This document shows, piece by piece, positions 43,355-55,200 of a DNA stretch of 64,000 nt. Position numbers and translations under genes: made by a program. The stretch is from positions 1 through 64,000 of the forward strand of contig JASAND010013439.1 of the NCBI GenBank assembly GCA_030248195.1. The letters are read 5' to 3'. The stretch's first letter is position 1, and each line of letters begins with the position of its first letter. Source of the stretch: Trissonchulus latispiculum (lineage: Eukaryota > Nematoda > Enoplea > Enoplida > Ironidae). The notes beneath the pieces are model-generated. The model was not told the DNA's origin. It did not search any database and saw only the letters and a list, made by a program, of their open reading frames with translations.

Positions 43355-43747
43355 CAAGAGTACATAATAGATAAGAGTGTGACAGCTGGCAAGTAATCTG
43401 TATCAGCTGCAGGTAAATGCTCTGTTCGCTAACGGTTGACCCCCCCCCCAAACGTGTATGCTCACTTCAGAGGAATTCGCACGCGCACTCAGTGAATTCG
43501 AATCTTAGCGTTCTAAAGCTCGAAGCAGACACAAATTAGACACACGCTGGCATTGTTTTTTCGAACTTAAACGTGTAAAGATACGGCGAGTGAACTTATA
43601 GAAATGTGTACTGGGTACTGATTTGTGGGGGGGGGGGTCACTAGGTACACGTTTGTGGATAGCCGTTAGCTTGTATAGCATGTACCTGCAGCTGATAACA
43701 GAACCTGTTAGCTGACGCTGTCATACTCATGTATTATACGTACTGTT
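43355..43747. mobile_element. TAAC-target MITE, copy 2
   Basis: Left end CAAGAGTACATAATAG; right end near ATTATACGTACTGTTG. Flanks AGCGTAAC and GGTGTAAC (43347-43354, 43748-43755) are a decayed 8-bp duplication. Inner inverted pair CAGCTGCAGGTA/TACCTGCAGCTG at about 43409 and 43681. Confidence 0.8.
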
Positions 43748-43755
43748 GGTGTAAC

Positions 43756-45568
43756 CTGATGATTGTAGGGAAATGCTTGCTTAAACTTGAAGAATCATTC
43801 AAAATTTGGAAAATATATGTGTTGGGTGCTGAGTCAATTAATGTAGTTCCGGTGCTATCCTGGAAGCTGCAATTTGCTGTGATCTAGTGAGATCAGGGTC
43901 GACAATGTAGAGCTGGGGCCGCTTCCACTAGAACCGGAAGGATTTTTAGAACCGGAACCGGTGGCTTTTGGAACCGTCCGGTTCCACGCTTAAAAATTGA
44001 CAAAAATTAATTTTGCAAAAGTTTAAAATTTGCAAATGCTGGATTTTGTAATTGCCATTCATATTGTATTTTTACTCATTCCTACCATTCAGGCTAGTGA
44101 TTGAAGCTGCAACTATGACCTAAATCTAGTTTGAGCTAATACATGTTTCAGCTGAAACTGTGCAACTTTTGACCTGTAATGAGGGTAACCCATGAGATGT
44201 GATGTGACTTACGAATTACGATCTGAAACTGAACTTACCGGTGCAAAAATCCGCTTTTCGCTACATTGCCCAAGCAGAATTCCTTCATATTCGGCACAAA
44301 TGGAGACCTGTGGGGACAACGTGTTAAGTTGGCTTGCGCCTCTTGCATATTGTCCAATATACAGAATGTTGCCAGGTAGGAATAGCATGGCAGTTGGATC
44401 CCTTGGCAAGTTTTGTTTGACGTCATAGGTTTTTGTCGGTAGTCTCGATATTTCAGATTTCAGAGATTATGGAAACAACACATCCCAAACTTTTATCGAG
44501 TCGGCGACATTTTTCTTATTGCAAAATCCGCCTGGTACAAAAACGAAAATTATTTCCGCAATGCAGCATTTACTGCAAATATATAGTGTAAGTCGTTTCA
44601 CGGATTTCAGCATGACACGTGCGGAACTTAACGAAATTTATATATCTTTTTAACAGTAGTTTTATGCAACGTAAAATGTCAACACTGTTCATATCAGTCT
44701 AACAGTTTAACGGTCTAACAGTGTTAGACTGTTAGCTTTTATGCAGCAGGGCCCTGTAGTGAAAGAAAGAAGAAAATACATTTTCAATACAAAATTCAGC
44801 ATTCAAATAAAATTTTTTCCGCCACCGGCCGGCCTACGGGCTCACCGGCCGCCGGCCAGCCGGTAAAACCCCTGCCGGCCTTAAACACTAGCTACAAGGC
44901 CCTGAGAACATTCAAAGCTCGGAGCACGCAACCAGGCCTGGTCCAAAGCCCGGGCGGGTTCTGAAGCATTTTTGGATTTGTTTCATTTTTGCTTCCAGGA
45001 AAATTTTTTGCGTCAGGAACAGAGGTCGCTGTGTTAGAATAAGGAATTTGTATGTACATAACTAGCGTTGTTAATTTACATGTAAAAAGTAATTACTTTT
45101 TTCACCTGTTTTTAACAGTGTTAAAAATGTGTTTAAAAATGCAAAAAATATGTAAAAAATTTTTAACCCTAAATTCATTTCCTGTGTCTCTAGGAATCGG
45201 ACGGAGGTGGAATTTTGCCTCCTGCCAGAGCCAGAGCCGGAGGCAGGTCACCTCCGGGCGGAGCCGGAGCCGGAGGTGGACATAAAATGACACTAAATTT
45301 TAAAAAAGTTTATTTTAATTCTAAGCATAATTTTAGCAGTTTTTGGCTGTGTCTGTATTTTCAATCTTCAGGCATTATATACAAGCCCATCTGTATGCTC
45401 AATAGTTTCGTTTATTCAAATTTCCCATTACACGTAAAGTTTTGCTTTTATATACTTCTATAAGGGGTTTTTGTTTGAAGACTTTCAGAGAATAATTATA
45501 CAAATTCAGCGTACAGCTATTGTATACGTATATACCAACCAATAAACAAGAATAATTAATCCAAACAC

Positions 45569-45599
<31 letters not shown>

Positions 45600-45763
45600 A
45601 TTTAACATTTTACCATTTAACATTTATATATGTAGTTTAATCCCTTTTATGTTTTAATGGCCAGTCTCGGTCTTGGTGATATCTCGGTCTCGCCCAAACC
45701 CTTAATTGTAGTTCAGAAAAAAGAGTCAAAGATATTGAGAAAAATTGAATCAGATTTACAGTA
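43756..45763. repeat. Intergenic with GC-rich repeat ends
   Basis: 43915-43990 carries repeated GGAACCGG motifs, 44817-44885 GGCCGGC motifs, and 45195-45280 GGAGCCGGAGCCGG motifs. All look like subterminal blocks of decayed hAT-like elements, but pairs of ends could not be matched. A (TA)n tract lies at 45571-45597. No gene seen. Confidence 0.45.
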
Positions 45764-48637
45764 TAGTCAAGACGCACAATTTGCACCACTTTTTGTTCAG
45801 CGAGTAAGAGTGCAAATTTTAGACATCTGAATATCTGGATCTGCTTGCAATTGGAGCTTACAACTTGCAGTAAGCATGTCTACACACTAGCAGTTGTTGC
45901 TGCCAAAAGTTGGCTGCATATTGTTTCGCCAATTTCTCGTAATCCAGTTTTTTCTGCAAAAAATCGCACAATGGTGCAGATTTCAACACCATCTTTAAAG
46001 TGAACCACCGGTGTTGAAATCTGCACCGGCCACGTTTTAATTTGCACCACCTATGATTTACTTAGAAAATAGCTTACGTAGGCAGACCTACAAGAAACAA
46101 AAATAATAAAATTTGCACACGTTTAATACAGACACGATTAAAAAACGAAACAAAATGTTTCCATGTCACAAAACTGGCAATATATACGACTTCATTTCAC
46201 ATAAAGACATATTAGATTAACAATAGTTAAGAAACCAACAAAAATACAAAATCTTTACAATTTTTACAAAGCAAAAGTGAAGCAATACACTTTCATGTAG
46301 AAAAGTTACAGTACAGAGGAAATAAAAAATATGAATGAGAGGGTCACTGTCACTCCACATGTCAAATCTGGCTAAGGATTGGATAAATAAGCTGGCTGGT
46401 GTAATAGTAAAGCAGCAGAATCCAATAATTAAGCAACAGCAGAAGGTGAAGCCAGATGCCGGGTAAATAATTATAAGAAGATTCAGGAAGCTTCATTGAA
46501 TCAAAAAATTCCAATTTGATGGGCGGGTGCGGTTGGGATGAGGTGTTCTGAAGGGTTGACGACTCTAAAACAATCACATAAAACACAAGCATCACTTACT
46601 AAGAACAGGAACAGACTACAAAAAGTGAGAAAAAGGAAAAGTAATAAAAAATGTAGGAAAATATTGGTTCTTAATTATAGGTAGATTTGTGCCGTAAAGT
46701 AATTTTCCTGACCGGGCCTACTAACATCACCGGGTTCGGAGTTCGAAGCCCCGATTTGAGGCCGGAGGTCTAGTGTCAGTCCCGGGTCCGGCGGCCCTGC
46801 TCGAGCCATTCCAGGACGACAAGCCGGGCCTGTTCTTCGAAAATACGGGCCCGAGCCGCACTGGTGCAGGCCCAGCCCGGTGCAGAAGACCCGCTTCAAG
46901 GCCCGGGCCCAACTATATATAGGAACTCAAAAATTTCATTTATCATTTTCCAGAGTTGTCCACTTTAGAAACCAAGACAACAAAGATTTTGCTAGGAATT
47001 TTACGAAAATCTAATCTTTTAGCCACAAATTTGGAAATTTTTTAGTGACAATTTTTACTTTTCATTTCAGGTCTCAGCACTGGGCCGGACATAGCGGTGT
47101 GGCCCAGTGTATAAAGATAAGTAATGAGCACCAAATATTTTTCATGTCCGAGTGTCTGGATTATAATTTTAAACTGACCCTGTTTCATTATTACCATTCA
47201 GAGTCAGAGAGAGTGCGTCAATTTTAATTTTAACCGATGGATATTTAAAATTAAATCGATGGAACTCTAAAATTACTTATATATAATTCTTTTTATCCCC
47301 CTGCTCTGCTTTCACCTTGGTTCTAATCCTCTTGCTGCTGCTATGCGGATTAAACAGAATAAATCCTGGCCGTTTAAGATTTTTAATCGTTTTTATAGGC
47401 AGATTAAACTGTTTAAATTAACTCGATTAACTGTTGAATTGAACTGCTTGGGTTAAATGGGTAAATCTTAATATCAGGGCCCAACATTGTACAAAACAAT
47501 AATGGCATAAATTTAAATTTGAAGTTTTTGTAAAAATTTTGTTTACTTTTTGCTACTGTTTGAGCTGTAAAGGGATATCCGGATATCCGTTGGCTACTTC
47601 TAATAATGACACATTGACGCGAAACCCTCGGCTTTTTAGGGCATAGTTTTTGTGTTTTGCGTCAATTCTAATTTAATGTAACTTGAGCTCATACAATTCT
47701 TAAATAGCCGATCTCAGTGGACCAATCTTGAATCGATTCTGACCATTGTAAAGCAAGCAGTCAAATTGAACGGAGAAAAGATTGACTAATTTCAGAACAA
47801 AAAAGTTAAAAATGTCAGTGTATAGTTAAATAAACAGCAATTGTTTTTCAAAAAATTTTGTAAATCAATGTTAAAAGTAGAGTTTTAAATTTAGCCTGTG
47901 CAGAAAATTTATTGAAACACACAAACAAAACCAAAATTACTACCGTTATCAATTATATTTTTGAACAAATTAGCAAATTAATCCTATGATCAAAAAGCAA
48001 CGTTAACTGGACTATGTAAAATATTACTGATGCACAAATAGACAAAAATTGCACAGTAGTGATATATTTTACATCGTTACACATGAAAGTATTATTAATT
48101 AAATATATTAAATGCGCACAACAAGTCAACCCCATTCCGTCACACTTAAATAGCATGATTTCAGTGTTTGGTGCATATTTTAACACCTGGTGCACTTTAC
48201 AGCCCATAGTGGTGCACATTACAACAAACGCCCTATTTTTAATCATAATTAAACTTTTTTATTTAAAAATTCCAGATGTTACTTTATAATGCTGATTTTT
48301 AGATGAAAATATAGAGCACATCCTGAAAAATCCAACACTGTTTAAAATAACTAAAAAGGTTTAGTAGTGAATTCAAATATCACTGTCAAAGACAAGGCGT
48401 ACTTACCTTCAACATCGTTGTACACAGCATGTTTTCAATGTATGTCTCAGTTAACTACGCCTCCTGAATGCATATAAAACGCTATCACGTGACAAGTCAC
48501 ACCAACAGAAAGAGCGTTTCATTGGCTACATGTAGATGCCAATTTTATGGTGTATCTTTCGTCAAGTAGTTTTATAATCGTGAAAACAGACAAAAATGGT
48601 GCACTTTAGGGGTGGTGCAAATTGTGCGTCTTGACTA
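45764..48637. mobile_element. TAGTCAAG-ended element with GGTGCA repeats, 2.9 kb
   Basis: Left end TAGTCAAGACGCACAATTTG and its complement at 48637, with TA flanks at 45762-45763 and 48638-48639. The motif GGTGCA (or TGCACC) recurs near both ends (45785, 45975, 46025, 46045, 48170, 48190, 48210, 48600, 48615). The interior includes a GGCCCGGG-rich block at 46700-46915 that may be another nested decayed element. No transposase frame. Confidence 0.88.
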
Positions 48638-48639
48638 TA

Positions 48640-49240
48640 TATAATATAGTGAATCTGTAGATTATGCTGCATATGTAGTTGATCAAGCATGGCAAAGCAT
48701 ATAAATGCTTTTAAGCGAATTTTTAGCCTTCTACTTTAAGTTGTTGTTGTAAATTGTAATTCCAATTGTTAATTTATTCCAAACTAAACCAAAGTTTGAA
48801 AGCTTTTGCAGTAATTAAAACTGCTTTTTGAAGGAAATGTGGCAGAAATGTTGAAATGCTAATAAATCATGGCATCTTAACGAAAATTCAGAATTTTTAA
48901 AATTCCAGAAAAGCTAAAAACAATATTTCTGAGATTTGCCTGAGACGGGCCAAGGAATCCAAAAATTCAATCTGCGAAGCTGTAAGACCTACCCATCTTG
49001 CTGTACAATTTTTGTGACCTAGACACCCGGTTACTGGAAATGGACCGGATGTGACCGGATTTTCGAAAATGTCTTAGACCAATATACTAGAGCATGAATT
49101 AATTAGCATTCGCTTTCCGAATCTGAAGTTTTTTATCGAATTGGATTCCGATCCGGTAACCGGATATAGACCGGATATGATGGTTTTACCGGATTCTCCT
49201 CCTCCTGAGGTTTCTAAAATATATATATACTTTATATATA
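48640..49240. repeat. Decayed GACCGGAT repeat
   Basis: GACCGGAT motifs at 49040-49060 and 49145-49180 enclose a short AT-rich core, suggesting a small decayed element. Nothing else recognised. Confidence 0.4.
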
Positions 49241-50092
49241 GAGTCGAACGCGGGCCGCGGGTACCCGCGGGGCGGGGCGGATACTCGCGGGGCGGGGCGG
49301 GTACTCGCAGGGCGGGGTGGGTACTCGCGGGGCGGGCCAGGCTGGCTGAAATTTACTACCCGCAGCGACCTGCGCGGGCTAATGCGGGCCGATTTTTTGA
49401 GCTAGGTTTCTTTATAAGCCATAGCTAATGTCATGTTTTCAGCTTTGGAACAAAATAGTATTAATTGTACCTAATCTGCTTAAGTAAAACAGTGATTTCC
49501 TTAAAACATTTCGCGCCTTCGGCGCGATACAATTGTTCTTTATCACAAAATCCAAGGAGTACAGATGATGATGAATTCTTTATATTAAATTGAAGATTTT
49601 GATGGCCTACTTTTTTGGACGATGGCCTAAAATTTTAAGTCGTAGTCTTTTAAAGTCATGGGTATTGGTCCACAAACTTCGACAAGCTTGATGCGTAGCT
49701 GACGTCGTAGCTCAGTTAGCAGAGTGTGTGACTAGTGCGCAAAATATCGTGCGTTCAACTCCCACTGAACGTAAATAAATTAAATAAAACACGATAAATT
49801 AAATTAAACGACCAAAGTTTTGAAGATTAGGCACTTCTATAAAGTACAGAGAATCTTTTGACTGAAAAATATTTATATACAATTGTTTTAATGCTGATAT
49901 TTAACTTACGTACATAACTAAAACAATCAACTTTGTGTACACAACTTCGGAAGATCTTAAAAATAATGCAGGCTTTTGCGGGCCAAAAATTTTGTATGCG
50001 GGCCGCGCTCCGGTCCTGTGCGTGCCGAAATACTGAGTGCTGGCTGCGAGGCGGGTGTGGCCGCAAATTTCGGCCCGCGTCCAACTCTGGAC
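49241..50092. mobile_element. hAT-like element with GCGGGCC ends
   Basis: The left end AGAGTCGAACGCGGGCC and right end complementary to CAGAGTTGGACGCGGGCC pair well. Subterminal GCGGGGCGGG repeats at 49270-49340. No target duplication can be made out. Contains a tRNA-like SINE head at 49702. Confidence 0.7.
49702..49781 (+). repeat. tRNA-like sequence, probable SINE head
   Basis: Reads ACGTCGTAGCTCAGTTAGC with a B box GCGTTCAACTCCC. The acceptor stem pairs poorly and the T stem has a mismatch, so it is not a working tRNA gene. An AAATAAATTAAATAAA tail follows. Confidence 0.6.
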
Positions 50093-50231
50093 TAACTTCA
50101 AAGGTTAACTCAGGACAGGTGCTCACAGTTCGGTTCCTCGGTTCCATTTTTGCTCAATCAACTTTTGCCAGCTAGCAAGATCTAATTGGTCAAGGTGTGC
50201 GAAAGATACCGCCTTCTGCATCTGATAAGAA

Positions 50232-50308
<77 letters not shown>
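50232..50308. repeat. (TA)n microsatellite
   Basis: TA dinucleotides, about 77 bases. Confidence 0.95.
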
Positions 50309-50310
<2 letters not shown>

Positions 50311-50324
50311 AGCAGCTTATATGT

Positions 50325-50470
50325 TATATGAGCACTGTTGCATACGCTAATTGTACACGCTCAGTATGCTCTATGAGCAAAAAGTGCTCACAGAGACGGT
50401 TGTATGTGCATTTTGCTCATAGAGATAGTTCTTATGAGCAGTGCTCATAGAGAGCCTGCTCATAGAGATG
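50325..50470. repeat. TGCTCATAGAGA repeat cluster
   Basis: TGAGCA or its complement TGCTCA occurs about nine times in 145 bases, often as TGCTCATAGAGA. No gene. Confidence 0.8.
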
Positions 50471-50509
50471 TGAAGTTTACCTATTCTGTGAGCAAAAAAT
50501 TTTTTTTGA

Positions 50510-50765
50510 AAATGCTAATTAGCTTAATTAATTAAGCTGAGCTTATGCTTAAAAAATGGCTTAGGCTTAGACGTGTAAAAGCACGCTCTCTGCCTATCCG
50601 AGGTTACCTCGGATAGTGATCTCGGATAGTAATGCCTATGCGAGGTAAAAAATTATTTTTTAATTACTAATTAGCTTAATTAATTAGACTGAGCTTATGC
50701 TAAAAAAATGGCTTAGGCTTAGACGTGTAAAAGCACGCTCTCGGTAAGCCTAACACGCTCTCGGT
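50510..50765. repeat. Two tandem copies of a (TA)n-linked repeat
   Basis: GCTAATTAGCTTAATTAATT and then ATGGCTTAGGCTTAGACGTG occur twice, about 162 bases apart. The stretch between them holds three ATC(C/T)(C/G)GAG-type inverted motifs. Related in inverse orientation to 2705-2770. Confidence 0.85.
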
Positions 50766-50826
50766 AAGCCTAGGTGCTGCCGCGGAGGAACGCGTTATTT
50801 GGGCGTCCTCGCTTAGGGGGAAGTTT

Positions 50827-50891
<65 letters not shown>
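50827..50891. repeat. (CA)n-(TA)n compound microsatellite
   Basis: About ten CA units followed by about twenty TA units. Confidence 0.95.
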
Positions 50892-50893
<2 letters not shown>

Positions 50894-51317
50894 ACCCAAA
50901 AATCTCCAGCTCTAAACTTAAATTTTAGGTTATTTGTCAGTATGTATTTGTTTGCCATTTGTCTGCACTCCGTGTATAGACCAGACCAGTATTGGTTCTT
51001 GAAACGTTTAAAATTTGTGCGCCACCACAGTTGAAACATATTTCCCATGACTTAATTAACCCAGTTTCGGATGTAACATTGCATAACAGTACTGTCTATG
51101 AACCTTTGACTTGACCTTTTGCTTGATAAAGTGACCTTTGTTTTGACTGGTGGCCAGACAAGACAGGTTGTATGTACTTATTTCAAATTACGCGGGCTAT
51201 TTCCGGGCACTATGCCAAGTGCTACCTTAAAAACAAAAAGATTCACAAACGATCTACGGCCTTGAAAATGAAAGTGAATAAGACTCGGAAGCATGCTGTT
51301 GTTATAGAAGGCATTTC

Positions 51318-51550
51318 GGGTCTTTTCCATATTACCCCCATCACTTAAAATTCTTAAACCTTGACAAATTGAGCTGAAATTTGCTGTGGATATGTTTTGC
51401 AGCGAAGCTGTACTGAGCTAACGAAAAGATGAATCAAAAAACGGATTTCAGATTCGTGCCCAGCGCCCCTGAAAATCCACGTATGCAGGTTTAAGCAAAA
51501 TTTTTTCAAAAAATTTTCCAGTCCCTTGGTCCCCCCTTAGCAAGATATTC
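51318..51550. mobile_element. Partial copy of the foldback family
   Basis: Contains ACTGAGCTAACGAAAAG, GATTCGTGCCCAGCGCC and TTGGTCCCCCCTTAGCAA, the right-half landmarks of the complete copies at 56291 and 59919. The left arm and end are missing. Confidence 0.75.
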
Positions 51551-51669
51551 AGATATTCAATTCAATTGCTTTTCATTAAATTGCATTCATGTTGAAATGG
51601 TTTTAACAGCTAAATATTTCCATTATTTTGTTTTTGATCAAGATTTAGCCTTATGGCATCATTAACCGA

Positions 51670-51797
51670 CAGTGGGTCACGCGCGACATAAAATCTTCCG
51701 CGGGTCACGGATATGGGTTAGGTGGGTAGGGTCAAAGGTCAGCGGGTCGCGGATCGGGTGCGGGTCGGGTGCGGGTCGAAAATTTTGACCCACTTCC
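51670..51797. mobile_element. Short MITE with AGTGGGTCA ends
   Basis: AGTGGGTCACGCGCGAC at 51670 and TTTTGACCCACTTCC at 51783. GGGTCG or GGGTCA repeats fill the 128 bases. Target duplication not determined. Confidence 0.65.
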
Positions 51798-52011
51798 AGC
51801 TTCGTGTTAGCAAGTGCTAAACTGGACACTCAATTGAATGCTTATTGCCTATACACTAAAATTACAAATTTGTGTAACATCGTTTTGATGTTCCCAACGT
51901 TTTAAGTGTGAATTGAAAGTTCATTCCGTCTTTGTTATCGTTCTATGAATCTTCTCAGTTAAAATCAGGTATGATAGGCATAGATATCATTTTCACAAAT
52001 TATGGTATTCT

Positions 52012-52109
52012 TGACCTTTACTGTGTTATTTAATGTCTGACCTTTGGTGGTCAACCAATTAAAAGGGGAAGGCGGGACTTGTGCCTAGACAGTGTGACCT
52101 TTCTGACCT
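52012..52109 (+). promoter_or_regulatory. Cluster of TGACCT nuclear-receptor half-sites
   Basis: TGACCT at 52012, 52038, 52095 and 52104, the last two forming a direct repeat with three-base spacing. A hexamer is expected about once per 2 kb counting both strands. The cluster lies 100-200 bases before candidate first exon 1a. AGGTCA repeats are the binding sites of this receptor family, so self-regulation is possible. Inferred only. Confidence 0.5.
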
Positions 52110-52212
52110 TCCAGGGGTCTAGACTTTAGATAAGACAATGTTTGTGGTCTGGTAAAATTTAAAGGATTTAATTTATACTGTTACCTTCCGTTTTTCACTT
52201 ACTCATACCACT

Positions 52213-52243
52213 ATGGCTGTAGTTCCTCGTATTAGATCCAAAG
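52213..52243 (+). CDS. TR: TR candidate first coding exon 1a
   Basis: ATG followed by nine codons ([10 protein letters not shown]) and a strong donor AAAG|GTAAGT. It leaves one base, which joins exon 2 as Gly-Gln-Thr-Tyr. Basic N-terminal peptide. Alternative to exon 1b. Supported by phase and donor only. Confidence 0.55.
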
Positions 52244-55200
52244 GTAAGTAAAAATGATACCTTTTGAGATATTTCGCAACGTCGTTCTACACAGCACGGC
52301 TGTATAAATACTTTACTGAATAGTGCAATTACTTTGCACCTTGTTTTACAAACATGTTCTGCATTTACTTTCCTTTCAAGTAAACTAAAAATGAAACTGC
52401 TCATTTTGTAGTACCAAGAGTATAAATTGTGTCATTTTGTTTCAATCGTGCTCAACGATAAAGAAATCTGGTTACAGATTTCTAGCAATCTCAGGGACAA
52501 AATGTTTTCGGATCCTTTTTATTCCGCCTTACAAAATGCCTTCGGGGAAAGGATAAGGTTGCAGTGATCCTTTTTAAGGTTTTAAAAAATTTTGGATCTC
52601 GTGCGCTTACTCCAACCTCACCTTACCCCTAACTTGATTTTCACCAATAATTTTAACATGTTGTATGGAGTATTAAAATATAATGGAGGCTGATGAAGTT
52701 ATAAAATTTAAATTTTCTGACTTAAAAAAATAATATTTTTGATTTCGTAAGGGGAGATCAAGGGGATCAGAATTCTTCCCAGGTTTTAAAATTGCCCGTC
52801 CTATTGCTTACTTAACCAATCGAGCTAAGATTTGATATGCTCATGTTTCAACCTTGCTGAGTTAAAAATCACTACGTTTTTCGAGTTCCCAGAATCCTAT
52901 TTTTGATTCACTGGGGTTAACTAAGGGGAACCGAAGATATATTTGTCTTCGAGGTTTTGCTGAAAGGTTGCGTTCCAGGGTTTTCTTGGTTGCAGAACAC
53001 GGATCTGAAGCTGTTTAATTGATTCATTATTCATATACTTAGGTCACTATATGTAAGCTTACACCCTGAGCTCAATTGGTCAAGTTATAAAACACTGGGG
53101 GTAACCTTAATAAGACTCCCTTTTCCCCTTGATGTCCCTCCACTGATGGTTTCGCAAGGAGAGGCAACGGCGGACCAAATTTAAGTTAGAATCTTGGACT
53201 ATAGTTTGAATAGTTGCGTATTGGAATCGCCCGAGGTTTCGACAGGAACAGAAGTGATCAGAATGTCTTGACTGCATCGTGACCACTGTTACAGAAGGCT
53301 ACCCCAGAAACGGCCAACTCCATGAACGTATTTGAATAAACCTGTAACCGGCAGGTTAACAAAACTTTAAAATTAACCAACGGAGTTTAGATGAACCAAA
53401 ATTGCTTGCGGATCTCTTTAACTTTATTCCCCCCAACAACAGTTGGTCAACTTCAAAGGCTTACTACAAGAGATCAACTGGACTTTAGAGCAAGATTTAT
53501 ACACAGTTAGAATGCTCGAGATGTGCTCTATTTAATGGTGTAAAGCAGTTTGCTGTAGCTTGCTACTATAAAAAGTTAAGCTTAAAAGTCTATCAAAGTT
53601 ACCGCTTTTTGCAATTTTTGGTAGTTTTTTAAGCTTAAAACCTTTTATAGCCGCAAGCTACAGCAAACTGCTTTACACCATTAAATAGAACACATCTCGA
53701 GCATTCCAATGATGTATAAATCATGCTCTAATGTTCTGTTGATCTCTTCTATAAGCCTTTGAAGTTGACCAACTTTTGTTGGGGGGGGGGGGGAGGATAA
53801 AGTTAAAGACATCCTTGCTTGCTTTTTATTGTGCTAAAAGATTGTATTTTGTATGTATGGAATTTTCATCGTTGAAATTGTTAGTTTGTACTGAGTTAAG
53901 GAAAAGTGAATGGACCACTTCACTTCAGTCAGATTCGCGTTCTGCTACCCAATAAACCCCATGTGACCGTTTAAGCTAAATGAGAGACAGCAATTTTTTG
54001 GAACCTGTTTCTCTCCCTCTGAATAACGTGACCCTTTAAATTTTTTAAAATTCTAAAACTTAATTGCCGATCAGTCACTAATGTTATGGAATTCAACCAT
54101 ATGAGATTGGTGAGATTCTGACAAGATGAAGGGAGTTTGGATCTCTTTAACTATCCCCCCAAAAGACCCAATTTAACTATTTCCCTCCAAATTGGAAAGT
54201 GAACAAATTCTCGCATTAAGCAGATATATGTGCAATATACCGAAATGGCACAGGCAGCAGATATTTCTGATCAATTTTTTAATAAAAAACTAATCGGGTC
54301 TTATCTCGATTACCCCCCCACCACTCAAAACCCTTAAAACCTGACCAAATGAGCTAAAATTTGGTGTGGGTATGTTTTCGACCACGCTGAGTTCAAATAT
54401 CGCATAATTTTTCGATTTCGCGAAATTCGATTTTTTCGATTCGTAAGGGGGGGACCAAGGGGAACCGAAAAATTCTTTGTCTTCGATTTTGTTGAAAAGA
54501 TGTATATAGGGGTTTTTGGGATCGTAGAACACGAATCTGAAGTCCGTTTTTCGATTCAGCTTTTCGTTAGCTCAGTATAAGCTTACATCTTAAGCTTAAA
54601 TCTTTAGCTTATACTGAGCTAACAAAACGCTGAATCGAAAAACGGACTTCAGATTCGTGTTCTACGACCTAAGACCCAACTAATCTTTTTGAAGTTTTGA
54701 ATTTTACAAAATCTTGAATTTTAAGAAATATTTAACGTTAACATTGTCATGAATCGCTAGGGGGGACCAAGGGGAACCAAAAAATTTTTTGCTTGGATTT
54801 TGCTAAAAAGTTGCATAAAGGGGTTTTCTGGGTTGCTAAAGACGAATCAGAAGTCCGTTTTTCGATTCAGGTTTTTGTTAGCTCAGTGTAAGCTTACAGA
54901 TTACGCTTACAACATCAAGCTAACGAAAATCTGAATCGAAGAACTTCAGATTCGAGCTCAGCACCCCTGAAAACCTCCAGTAGCTTCTATCGCCTTTATT
55001 TAAACGTTTAAATACATTTTAATACAGATGACCCCAATTCCCCCCCCCAAACGAGTTGGGGGGGGACATAGTTAAAGAGATCCGGGAGTTTCAGTTTACA
55101 CACTTGAGAATTTGAGGAGTCAGGAGATTGTTTATTTGATCCATTGATATATTGTAAGTAATGTGGACATCCACTTGCAGCTCTAGTAAACTAACCCTAA

